NCBI GenBank assembly: GCA_022563115.1
Contig: JADFNY010000025.1
Span: forward strand, 1 to 16,610
DNA: 16,610 nt
Source: Acidobacteriota bacterium
GTDB taxonomy: Bacteria > Acidobacteriota > UBA890
Direction: 5' to 3'
Shown: piece by piece, positions 1 to 8,606 of the stretch
Layout of the letters: each line of letters opens with the position of its first letter
Numbering within the stretch: position 1 is the stretch's first letter
The notes under the pieces: model-generated
Seen by the model: the letters and a program-made list of their open reading frames with translations, nothing else
What the model was told of the DNA's origin: nothing
The model's database searches: none
Position numbers and translations under genes: made by a program

Positions 1-264
1 CCGGGCCGACAGGTACACCGAACCAAAGCGTGAGGCCATCGGAAGCAATGCCGGCGCGCGGGCAAGTCGCGTCGAAGCCGAGCCGGGATAGTATGCTGGC
101 CGGCCTGGGTCCGAGCACCGACTGCCTGGTTCGGCTTGGGGTTGGACCTGGCCCGCGCTATCCAACCGGCCAGACGCGCGGGTGAAGGCGTCGCCGAATA
201 AGCGGTCGAAGCGAAATTGCAGGACGCGCATGTCACGAAACGGATCGAATCGTACGAGGTTCAT
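1..264 (-). CDS. Hsp20 small heat-shock protein, N-terminal part only (runs off the left edge; possibly truncated)
   Basis: The first ~30 residues (MNLVRFDPFRDM, then LQFRFDRLFGDAF) match the N-terminal arm of bacterial Hsp20 chaperones, which are cytoplasmic ATP-independent holdases. The start is well supported: on the minus strand GGAGG (272-276) sits 7 nt before the ATG at 264. From about residue 33 to the edge (88 codons, no stop) the frame is rich in Arg, Pro, Ser and Ala. It shows none of the expected alpha-crystallin features, such as a W/Y-x-P-x-v-D-i-y-E strand or a GxL motif. I tried the other two minus frames and saw no recognisable continuation. Either the gene was truncated by recombination after codon ~33, or it is a divergent protein sharing only the Hsp20 start. 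The Hsp20 assignment rests on the N-terminus alone. Confidence 0.42.
   Translation of the reverse strand, partial: MNLVRFDPFRDMRVLQFRFDRLFGDAFTRASGRLDSAGQVQPQAEPGSRCSDPGRPAYYPGSASTRLARAPALLPMASRFGSVYLSAR
140..167. repeat. Inverted repeat (7-bp stem, 14-nt loop)
   Basis: GGTTGGA (140-146) and TCCAACC (161-167) are exact reverse complements separated by 14 nt. A weaker outer pairing is also visible: GGATAG near 85-90 against CTATCC at 158-163. It lies in the part of the Hsp20-like frame that no longer resembles Hsp20. It has no U-tract, so it is not an intrinsic terminator. Function unknown. Confidence 0.4.
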
Positions 265-363
265 CGGAGTTCCTCCATTTTTTCGGGCCGGCGGGGCTGG
301 CCCGGGTTTCAAGATGGCGCCCCGATCGCGCACGAGACGGGGCTCTCTACGTTCATCAACATG

Positions 364-392
364 TTGAGAGCATATTACATGCTTTCAATAAT
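364..392 (+). promoter_or_regulatory. Putative sigma70 promoter for the PIN-TRAM gene, with an internal palindrome
   Basis: TTGAGA (364-369) and AATAAT (387-392) each match the sigma70 consensus at five of six positions with the ideal 17-nt spacing, in the only clearly AT-rich stretch of the left arm. Transcription would begin near 399, about 120 nt before the chosen PIN-TRAM start. An imperfect palindrome fills the spacer: GAGAGCAT (366-373), 5 nt, ATGCTTTC (379-386), with one mismatch between the arms. That position suits a repressor or MerR-type activator, but no regulator is identified. It is not a CIRCE or HAIR heat-shock operator. Confidence 0.45.
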
Positions 393-521
393 ATCAATAG
401 ATATGAGTTAAAAGCACTAAGATACTACGGAGGGAGCAACGCCGGAATTCCCTATGCTGCGATGCCTTTCGCGCCGCTATACTTAGCCGCATACATATCC
501 GCATTCATAGGAGGTTCTTCG

Positions 522-1526
522 ATGGGTTTCATGGTCATACGTGTGCTCTTCGTGCTGACCTGCGCAGGGATGGGGTATTTCCTGCACCCCTGGGGCCTCG
601 GCCGGCCCGAGGGCCTGGTGCTCGGCCTGGCGTTTTCCGCCGGAATGATCGCCACCGAGGTGAAGATGCGCCGCCTCGATACCAAGGTCCTGCTCGGTGG
701 CGTCGCCGGAGTCGGCATCGGCTTGTCGCTGGCGCTCGGGTTCGGCGCCATCACCCGAACGATGGTGATCAACGCCGACACCTCGACGTTTCTGCAGGCG
801 TTATACGTCGTCGTCCTCGGCTACCTCGGGCTCGTGGTCGGCGCCAAGCAGGGCGAGTGGGCCGTCAGCGGCGCCGTCAAGGCGTTCTTTCGCGACACTC
901 CTTCCGTACCGCACCACAAGATTCTCGACACGTCAGCGATCATCGACGGCCGCATCTTCGACATCACCGACTCCGGATTCGTCGACGGCACCCTGATCGT
1001 GCCGCAGTTCGTGCTCAACGAACTCCAACAGATCGCCGACTCGGACGACCCGCTGCGCAGCAACCGCGGCCGCCGCGGGCTCGACGTAATACGGAAGCTG
1101 CAGAAAAGTCCCGACGTCGACGTGCAGATCTCCGACCTGGACTTTCCCGACCATTCCGATGTCGACGCCAAGCTCATCGAGCTGAGCAAGCAGCTCTCCG
1201 GCCAACTGGTGACCAACGATTTCAACCTCAACAAGGTTGCCCAGTTGCGCGGCATCCCGGTGCTGAACATCAACGAGCTGGCCAACGCTCTCAAGCCGGT
1301 CGTTCTGCCCGGCGAGACCATGACGGTGAGTCTGATCAAGGAAGGCAAGGAGGCGGGGCAAGCGGTGGCGTACCTGGATGACGGCACGATGGTGGTTGTC
1401 GACAACTCGGGCCACCTCATCGGCGAGACCATAGACGTGGTGGTGACTTCGGTGCTGCAGACGACCGCCGGAAGGATGATCTTCAGCAAGCAGCAGCAGG
1501 AAGCATCGGCATCGACGCATGCCTAG
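522..1526 (+). CDS. Membrane-anchored PIN-TRAM domain protein (YacL-like)
   Basis: 334 residues, starting at the ATG that follows AGGAGG (509-514) at 7 nt. An in-frame ATG 20 codons upstream (462) has no ribosome site at a useful distance. Residues 1-110 contain hydrophobic segments (about 3-20, 31-45, 56-78 and 90-107) forming a membrane anchor. A PIN nuclease fold follows from about 133 to 260. Its acidic residues are visible as D136 (ILDTSAIIDGRIFDI), E167 (VLNELQQ), D215 (DVDAKLI) and D233 (VTNDFNL). Residues 264-325 form a TRAM-type RNA-binding beta barrel (GKEAGQAVAYLDDGTMVVVD). The family is known in Firmicutes and other phyla as a membrane-bound putative RNase; its substrate is not established. 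All four acidic positions are present, so activity is plausible. In some genomes yacL-type genes neighbour ispD; here a sigma factor follows after 8 nt. Confidence 0.9.
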   Translation: MGFMVIRVLFVLTCAGMGYFLHPWGLGRPEGLVLGLAFSAGMIATEVKMRRLDTKVLLGGVAGVGIGLSLALGFGAITRTMVINADTSTFLQALYVVVLGYLGLVVGAKQGEWAVSGAVKAFFRDTPSVPHHKILDTSAIIDGRIFDITDSGFVDGTLIVPQFVLNELQQIADSDDPLRSNRGRRGLDVIRKLQKSPDVDVQISDLDFPDHSDVDAKLIELSKQLSGQLVTNDFNLNKVAQLRGIPVLNINELANALKPVVLPGETMTVSLIKEGKEAGQAVAYLDDGTMVVVDNSGHLIGETIDVVVTSVLQTTAGRMIFSKQQQEASASTHA

Positions 1527-1534
1527 CAGGAGTG

Positions 1535-2143
1535 ATGCCGTCTGAGCCCACCGACCAGGCCCTCATCGCGCGCAGCCGCGCCGGTGACGCCGATGCTTTC
1601 CACCAGCTCTTCGACCGCAAGCACCGGCGTATCTATCTGATCGCCTACCAGGTGCTGGGCGACCACGCCCAATCCGAGGACGTTGTCCAGGAGGTGTTCC
1701 TGCGCCTCTGGGAACGCTGTGCCGACTACGACGAGAGGTTCCCGCTCGATGCGTGGTTGCGTCGCATCGCCACCAACCGCGCGATCGATCATTGGCGCGC
1801 CCGGCGCACCGAGACCAAGCGCCGGGTGTCGGCGGCGGCGGACACCGATCCCGATGCGATGCTCGAAGTGGCCGCCGCTCCGGCGATGGCTGCCGCCGGC
1901 AGCCCCGAGGCCCGGCTCGGCTGGCGGCAACTGCAAGCGATCTGGGACGAGCTCGCCGGCGAGCTGCCACCGCAACAGCGCGCCGCGTTCGTCTTGCGCC
2001 ACATCGAGGGGCTGGCGACCGCGGAGGTGGCGGAGGCGCTCCAATGCAGCGTCTCGACGGTGCGCTCGCACGTCGCCGAGGCCCGGCGAACGCTGCAAAG
2101 GACGTTACGCGCCCGGTATCCGGAGCTTCTCGGCGACCGTTAG
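1535..2143 (+). CDS. ECF-type RNA polymerase sigma factor
   Basis: 202 residues, a usual length for an ECF (group 4) sigma factor. Region 2 spans about 21-92 (FHQLFDRKHRRIYLIAYQVL, then the DVVQEVFLRLWE core-binding helix and DAWLRRIATNRAIDHWRARR). Region 4 spans about 132-192, with the helix-turn-helix EVAEALQCSVSTVRSHVAEARR that would read the -35 element. The linker is Ala-rich. There is no region 1.1 or 3. ATG at 1535 is preferred; a GTG directly before it (1532) is equally possible because the AGGAG (1528-1532) overlaps this point. The gene starts 8 nt after the PIN-TRAM stop, so the two are probably co-transcribed. It directs transcription of a regulon not identifiable here; its place ahead of the secretion cluster makes that cluster a candidate target. 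Confidence 0.92.
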   Translation: MPSEPTDQALIARSRAGDADAFHQLFDRKHRRIYLIAYQVLGDHAQSEDVVQEVFLRLWERCADYDERFPLDAWLRRIATNRAIDHWRARRTETKRRVSAAADTDPDAMLEVAAAPAMAAAGSPEARLGWRQLQAIWDELAGELPPQQRAAFVLRHIEGLATAEVAEALQCSVSTVRSHVAEARRTLQRTLRARYPELLGDR

Positions 2144-2316
2144 ACCGCAGTAGCATCCGGTTGAGAAATGCGGCCTGTAGCATGGCGTGCTGGGTCTGGC
2201 AAGTGGGGCGGTGACGGGGCGCAGATCGAAATCGGCCGTTTTTTCTCTGGACGCTTTCTCGACCTCGCCCGTAGGGATGTTTGTGACCCGCTGTCTTGAC
2301 GGCAGGAGAGAGATCC

Positions 2317-3141
2317 ATGAATGAAACGCCCCGCGATCGGCGTAGCGAGGGGCTCAGCGATGGCCGGCAACCTGACGATGTCTTCGGCGATCTACGGGAT
2401 CGGCCAACCCCGGAGCTGGGCTCGGCCGCCCTGTGGCGACGTATCGAGGCACAGCTCGCACCGCGCTCGGTCTGGCGATGGACCGGCTGGCTGTTCGGGG
2501 GCGGTGGGCAAGCTGCCCCCGCGTTGCGCCTCGCCTATGGGATAGCCGCCATCACGGGCATCGCGCTGGTCGGGTGGATGGCGTCGACGCTCATGACGGC
2601 ACCGGTCGAGGAGGCGCGGTTCGTGATGCTGACGCCGGGGGAGCCGGCGGCCGCGGTGCCGCCGGCTCCCGGTCGAGGGGCGCTGGCACCGAGCACGATG
2701 GGCCCGATGCGCCTCGATGTTCGCCTGCTGCGCGGCTACGACGGTGCTCCTCCCGAGGAAGTGACCGCCGCGGCCGCTCTGGGCGTCGGTGGTGCCGATG
2801 CCCTTCACGACGTGCGCGCCGACATCGAGACTCTGCTGCCCTTCGAAAACTACGGCATCGTCGGCGCCTGGCAAGGCTTGGTGACCCCAGGCGAAGCGCT
2901 CGATGCCGAGTTGGCGCACGACTACCGGCTCGTCGCCGGCTCGGCGGAGACGAGCTCCGAGCCGAGTGAGGTCCTACGGCTGAACGCCTTCGAGCTTGTT
3001 GGGGCGGATCAGGATTCTGTCGCCGCCGATCTGCGGCTCGAGGCCGGACGCCTGTACATCCTAGGGGTGCTCGCCCCCGGCGCCGAGACTCCCGATCTGA
3101 TCTTGTTGATTCGCGCCGAGCGTGCGGCGCCGGAGCGTTAG
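2317..3141 (+). CDS. Single-pass membrane protein of unknown function, possible partner of the upstream sigma factor
   Basis: 274 residues. The start is set by AGGAG (2304-2308) 8 nt before the ATG; an upstream in-frame TTG (2296) lacks a site. Residues 1-69 are polar, one helix lies at about 70-93 (RLAYGIAAITGIALVGWMAS), and a Pro/Ala-rich linker leads to a C-terminal domain at ~130-268 (DIETLLPFENYGIVG; LEAGRLYILGVLAPG). Cytoplasmic N-terminus, one helix and periplasmic C-terminus is the architecture of many anti-sigma factors. However, the zinc-finger motif (HxxxCxxC) of the common ZAS type is absent. The downstream gspF begins on the base after this stop codon, so it may equally be an accessory protein of the secretion system. 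I do not recognise the family. A 173-nt gap separates it from the sigma factor and could hold its own promoter; I saw no convincing ECF promoter there. Confidence 0.75.
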   Translation: MNETPRDRRSEGLSDGRQPDDVFGDLRDRPTPELGSAALWRRIEAQLAPRSVWRWTGWLFGGGGQAAPALRLAYGIAAITGIALVGWMASTLMTAPVEEARFVMLTPGEPAAAVPPAPGRGALAPSTMGPMRLDVRLLRGYDGAPPEEVTAAAALGVGGADALHDVRADIETLLPFENYGIVGAWQGLVTPGEALDAELAHDYRLVAGSAETSSEPSEVLRLNAFELVGADQDSVAADLRLEAGRLYILGVLAPGAETPDLILLIRAERAAPER

Positions 3142-4434
3142 ATGGCCGAGTTCGTCTGTCGTGTCGGTACCGACGGGAGAATTTGCGAGCGCTCCGTGGT
3201 CGCCGCGTCACCCGAGGTGGCGCGCCAGCTGCTCGCGGCGCAGGGTTTCGAGGTGTTTACTGTTCGCCGCCGCGACGGTTGGATGCAGCGGCTCGGCGAC
3301 GGTCGCGGCTTCGGGCGGGGGGCGGAGGAAAAGGCCTCCGTCGCCGCCGACGACGCATCGAAACCGGCGCCGCCACTAGGGCTCTTCGCCCGCCGCCACG
3401 TGGCGCCCTCCGACCTGCTTCTGCTCACCGAAGAGCTCGCCGCGCTGATCCGCGCCGGCCTGCCGCTTCTGAAGTGCGTCGATATTCTGAGGAGCCGGCG
3501 ATCGGGTACGGCGCCGGGGGGTGTTCTCGACCGGGTGCGCGAACGAGTCGCCGCCGGCCTGAGCCTTTCGGCGGCCTTTGCGCAGGAGCACTCCGACTCC
3601 CGGATTCCGCGGCTGTTCATCACCTCGGTCACCATCGGCGAAACCAGCGGCGACCTCGAGGGCGCGCTGCGACGATACGGTCGTCACCTGGAGCGGGCGC
3701 AGACGATGCGCAGCAAGGTGAGGGGCGCTCTTCTGTATCCAGCGGCGCTGGTCGCCGTCTCGCTCGGTTCGATCGGCGTGCTGATCGGCTTCGTGCTGCC
3801 GCGTTTCGCCGATTTCTATTCCAGCTACGACGCCCAATTGCCGCTTCCGACCCGGGTGTTGATGGCGGTCGCCGGGCTCGCCCAGCGCGGTGGCGGCCTG
3901 ACGTTGGTGGTCTTGATCGTCGCCGCCGTGGCGTTTTTTGTCGCCTCGCGGAGAGGCGCCGGTCGCGAGCTCCGCGAAAAGATGGTGTTCCGCGTGCCGC
4001 TGCTCGGCGGCCTGCGCCGGCTGTATCTCGACGTCGAATCGAGCCGCACGATGGCCACCCTGTTGCGCGGCGGCGCCCCCTTGACGGAAGCGCTTGCGGT
4101 CGCCGCCGACGGCACCGACAACACCATCTACCGGCGGCGCCTGCGCCACGTTCGCGAGTTGGTGAGCGAGGGAAACAGCCTGCACAAGTCGCTCGAAGTC
4201 ACCGACTTGATGGATTCGATGGGTCTGGAGATGGTCGAGGTCGGTGAGTCGACCGGAATGCTCGAGGAGATGCTCGGCCACGTTGCCGACAGCTACGACG
4301 AGATTCTCGAGCGTCGTCTCAACACCGCGCTGAGCTTGCTGGAACCGGCCGTGCTCGTGACGATGGGGCTGTTCATCGCCGCCGTCCTGCTGTCGCTGTA
4401 CCTGCCGTTGTTCAACGTCGCTCAGGTCATCTAG
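3142..4434 (+). CDS. gspF: Type II secretion/type IV pilus inner-membrane platform protein (GspF/PilC family)
   Basis: 430 residues, about the usual family length. The N-terminal ~45 residues (MAEFVCRVGTDGRI...AAQGFEVFTV) are the short leading domain of GspF. Two T2SSF repeats follow: about 93-217 (DLLLLTEELAALIRAGLPLL; ITSVTIGETSGDLEGAL) and about 297-420 (TLLRGGAPLTEALAVAA; EMVEVGESTGMLEEML). Membrane helices lie near 200-222, 252-268 and 402-424, the usual three. GspF sits in the inner membrane, contacts the GspE ATPase, and is thought to couple ATP hydrolysis to insertion of pseudopilin subunits. The ATG begins immediately after the preceding stop codon, indicating translational coupling. 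The protein ends LPLFNVAQVI, close to the normal family C-terminus. Confidence 0.95.
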   Translation: MAEFVCRVGTDGRICERSVVAASPEVARQLLAAQGFEVFTVRRRDGWMQRLGDGRGFGRGAEEKASVAADDASKPAPPLGLFARRHVAPSDLLLLTEELAALIRAGLPLLKCVDILRSRRSGTAPGGVLDRVRERVAAGLSLSAAFAQEHSDSRIPRLFITSVTIGETSGDLEGALRRYGRHLERAQTMRSKVRGALLYPAALVAVSLGSIGVLIGFVLPRFADFYSSYDAQLPLPTRVLMAVAGLAQRGGGLTLVVLIVAAVAFFVASRRGAGRELREKMVFRVPLLGGLRRLYLDVESSRTMATLLRGGAPLTEALAVAADGTDNTIYRRRLRHVRELVSEGNSLHKSLEVTDLMDSMGLEMVEVGESTGMLEEMLGHVADSYDEILERRLNTALSLLEPAVLVTMGLFIAAVLLSLYLPLFNVAQVI

Positions 4435-4443
4435 GGGAGCGTG

Positions 4444-6058
<1,615 letters not shown>

Positions 6059-6066
<8 letters not shown>

Positions 6067-6910
6067 CGGCATCGCGGTCTCGATCGTTCCCGGCGAGCTG
6101 CGCCTGCTGATCGCTCGCACCAACGGCTCTGTGCAGCCGCTGCATCAGGTTGCCGCCGAGCTTCCCGAGGGAGCGGTGCAGGCCGGACTCCGGGCGCCGA
6201 ATCTCGCCGAGCCGGAGGCGATCTCCGAAGCGCTGCGCGGCCTGGTCGACGAGGCCGAGGCCGGACGCAAACGCGGCGGCATGGTCTCCGTCTTGATCCC
6301 CGACGCCGCGGTGCGCATGGTCCTCGTACCGCTCGAGGGGGCCGCACCGTCGCACGCTGAGGGCGAGTCGATGGCGCGATGGGCGTTGCGCGACCTGCTG
6401 CCGGTGGAACCCGGTTCGGCCCGCGTCAGCTGGTCCGTTGTCCAGGAAGAGTCGACCGAATTGGCTGCCAAGTGGCTCCTCGTCATCGGCGCCGACGCCA
6501 CGGTCGTGCAGGAGTACGAGTCGGTGGTGGAAGCTGTCGGCTGGACGCCGGGCCGTGTCGTGCCGTTCACCATGGGGCTGGCGGTGGGGGCGGGAGTCGA
6601 GGCCGACGCCGATCCCGGCATGGCGCGGATCGTGCTCAGCGGCGCCGGTGCGCAGGTCGCCTGCCTGGTGGAAGCCGCCGGCGTACCTCGGCTGCATCGG
6701 TCCTGGCGCGGAGCGGGTCCCGACCTGGCGCTCGAGTTGCCGAACATCCAGCGCTACGCCGACCAGCGACTCGACGTTTCGATCGATGAGGCGGTCATCG
6801 CCGGGCCCGACGGCTGGCGCCAACGAGCCGCCATCAACTGCGAGGCACTCGGTTGGCGGGTGCATGTTCGCTCGAGTTGGTCGGCGCATATCGGCGCGGT
6901 GCAACCATGA
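6059..6910 (+). CDS. pilM: PilM/GspL-cytoplasmic-domain-like assembly protein
   Basis: 283 residues, identified mainly by position between the ATPase and pilN/pilO genes and by weak similarity to the actin-like PilM fold (N-terminal GIAVSIVPGELRLLIAR; RKRGGMVSVLIPDAAVRMV; KWLLVIGADATVVQEYESVV). It starts with TTG (6059) preceded by AAGGTG (about 6045-6050), overlapping the end of gspE by 8 nt. There is no transmembrane segment, so it should be cytoplasmic, where PilM normally binds the N-terminal tail of PilN and contacts the ATPase. The family is usually ~350 residues. This one is shorter and I do not see the standard PilM nucleotide-binding motifs clearly, so it may be a reduced, non-ATP-binding scaffold. 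An alternative reading is a GspL cytoplasmic domain encoded separately from its membrane part. Confidence 0.72.
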
Positions 6911-7521
6911 AGCGACTTCCGGTCAACCTGGCAACCCACCCCATCGAGCAGCGCCAATGGCTGCGGAAGGTCACGCTCAGGACCGCCGCTGCCGCGGTCG
7001 TGCTGACCTTTGCTCACCTGTTGCTTGCCTGGAGCCTGGTCGACGAACCGCAAACGACGACGCCCAACGCCGAGGCTGTGACCCTGCTGCGGGAGTGGAG
7101 CGGCGAGGTCGCCACACTCGTATCGTCGGCCGATCCACGCGCCGCGCGGCGTGTCGCCGTCGCCGTCGGCCTCGCGAACTCACTCATCGACCAGCGTGTC
7201 TTCCCATGGGCGGGCCTGTTCTCCATGCTCGAAGAGAGCATGCCGGACAACGTCCGGCTCGAGGTCATCCAGCCGGTGACAATGGTCGACGGCGTGCGGG
7301 TGACGCTCGCCGCCGTGTCGCTGTCCGGAGATTCGTTGCTCTCGTTCCTCGCCGCGCTCGAGGCCAGGACCGAGTTCATCGCCGTCTATCCGGGACGTCA
7401 GTCGGCGGGAACCGACGGAGAGATCCGGCTGACCGTCGAAGCGCTCGTTCGGATCGAGCGGAGCGCCGGAGACGTAGCCGAAGTCGGCGTGGATTCATCC
7501 GGCGTGGAGCGTCGACCATGA
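6907..7521 (+). CDS. pilN: PilN-like inner-membrane assembly protein
   Basis: 204 residues, from an ATG sharing ATGA with the pilM stop codon; an in-frame extension upstream lies inside pilM and is not used. The N-terminus MKRLPVNLATHP is the PilM-binding tail typical of PilN (usually INLLP-like). A membrane helix follows at about 25-45 (RTAAAAVVLTFAHLLLAWSL), then a periplasmic region with an alpha-beta core (FSMLEESMPDNVRLEVIQPV; VRVTLAAVSLSGDSLLSFLA) matching the PilN/GspL ferredoxin-like domain. PilN pairs with PilO in the inner membrane and links the cytoplasmic PilM to the periplasmic part of the machine. The last ~25 residues are polar and probably disordered. It overlaps pilO by 4 nt, as expected for a coupled pilMNO block. 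Confidence 0.85.
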   Translation: MKRLPVNLATHPIEQRQWLRKVTLRTAAAAVVLTFAHLLLAWSLVDEPQTTTPNAEAVTLLREWSGEVATLVSSADPRAARRVAVAVGLANSLIDQRVFPWAGLFSMLEESMPDNVRLEVIQPVTMVDGVRVTLAAVSLSGDSLLSFLAALEARTEFIAVYPGRQSAGTDGEIRLTVEALVRIERSAGDVAEVGVDSSGVERRP

Positions 7522-8606
7522 GTGGCGCTCCCTTGAAATCTCTGCTGAACCCGCTGATGGCCCTGCTGGTCAGCGTCATCGTCGGCAACGTCATCGCCTT
7601 CGCAGCGTGGACGGCGCCGCGACTCAGCACCCGGCTCGGGGTTGTGGGCGCTGCTGAAGGCATCGACAGCGTTCGCGGTCGCATCGAGCCCAGGATTCAG
7701 TTGGTACGCGAGACCTACGGTCGGCTCGGTGAAGCCGACGCCGACCTGCGGTCGTTCCGCGACCTGTTGACGATGACATCCGGAGGCTCCGAGCTACTGG
7801 GCATGCTCGGCGAGGCTGGTCGTAAGGTCGGGCTCGAGCTCGATGATGCGACCTTCCAGTTCGTCGACATCGAGGAGCTCGGCGTCATCCAGCTCGGCAT
7901 CATGCTGCCCGTGGCGGGTCCTTACGATGCCGTTCGACGCTTGCTGGACGAGCTCATAGCCCTGCCCGTCTTCCTGGTCGTCGACGGAATCAGCCTGCAG
8001 TCAATTGCCGGCTCCACGCCGAACGACGAGCCCGGCAGCGGTGCGCCGGTAAGGCTCGACTTGTCGATCAGCGTCTTTCTCGAGGATCCCGAGCTCCTTG
8101 CCGCGCCGGCGCCGACCGCGCCGCTCCGCAATCGTGGTTCCGTGGGGGCCCTCGAAGCCGAGCTGTTACGGGCCGCGGCCGGCGGCGAGGATGCCGGCGA
8201 GATCGCGGACGCGCTGATGGAGCAGTTGGCGGCGTTGCCCGCCTTGCCTGTGTCTCCCGAGTCCTTGGTGGTTCATCTGGAACGACTCGAGCTGCCCACG
8301 GTTACGGCGGCGCCGACGCGCAACTTGTTCGCCGTGGTGTTGCCGCCGCCGCCGGCGGAGGTCGTCGAGGTTCCCGAAGAGCTACTTCTCGAGCCCGAGG
8401 CGGTCTTGCCGGTGCGACTGCTGGGCGTGTTGCGCATCGAAGGCCGCTGGCACGTCAGCTTCACAGACGACAGGGATTTGTTTGTTGCCGAAGCGGGCGA
8501 CAGGTTGCCGAACGGAGTTGAAATCATCGAAGTGGGTGCCGACTACGCCGATGTGATGTTCGACGGAGAACGTACCCGTTTGAGCCTGGAAGGAAGCAAC
8601 CCATGA
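7518..8606 (+). CDS. pilO: PilO fused to a PilP/GspC-like C-terminal domain
   Basis: 362 residues from the ATG overlapping the pilN stop (ATGA). A stop-free frame continues far upstream across pilM and pilN, but only this start fits the overlap pattern and PilO homology. A helix at about 10-32 (LNPLMALLVSVIVGNVIAF) leads to a coiled-coil stretch (50-85) and the PilO periplasmic domain (about 90-190; LGMLGEAGRKVGLELDDATF, GPYDAVRRLLDELIALPVF). Canonical PilO ends near 200 residues. Here an Ala/Glu-rich linker (200-265) leads to TRNLFAVVLPPPP and then a domain at 298-358 (LPVRLLGVLRIEGRWHVSF, AGDRLPNGVEIIEVGADYAD). That last part resembles the secretin-facing HR domain of GspC and PilP, preceded by the Pro-rich hinge common there. 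The fusion would replace separate pilP/gspC genes, neither of which is present. Confidence 0.82.
   Translation: MSGAPLKSLLNPLMALLVSVIVGNVIAFAAWTAPRLSTRLGVVGAAEGIDSVRGRIEPRIQLVRETYGRLGEADADLRSFRDLLTMTSGGSELLGMLGEAGRKVGLELDDATFQFVDIEELGVIQLGIMLPVAGPYDAVRRLLDELIALPVFLVVDGISLQSIAGSTPNDEPGSGAPVRLDLSISVFLEDPELLAAPAPTAPLRNRGSVGALEAELLRAAAGGEDAGEIADALMEQLAALPALPVSPESLVVHLERLELPTVTAAPTRNLFAVVLPPPPAEVVEVPEELLLEPEAVLPVRLLGVLRIEGRWHVSFTDDRDLFVAEAGDRLPNGVEIIEVGADYADVMFDGERTRLSLEGSNP

Noticed and set aside
140..167. GTTGGAC and ATCCAAC considered as an integron attC pair
   Set aside because: The two boxes are in the wrong order for attC (GTT box before AAC box), no integrase is nearby, and a simple hairpin explains the match.
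364..420. CIRCE or HAIR heat-shock operator upstream of the Hsp20-like gene
   Set aside because: Only short fragments such as AGCACT match; neither full inverted repeat is present.
2238..2262. CGGCCG followed by a run of T considered as an intrinsic terminator between the sigma factor and membrane protein genes
   Set aside because: The palindrome has no loop and a very short stem, so it would not form a stable hairpin.
6438..7517. A 360-codon stop-free extension upstream of the pilO frame, overlapping pilM and pilN
   Set aside because: It is out of frame with two well-supported genes and has the Arg/Ser/Pro-rich composition of a GC-rich shadow frame. The ATGA overlap at 7518 gives the natural pilO start.
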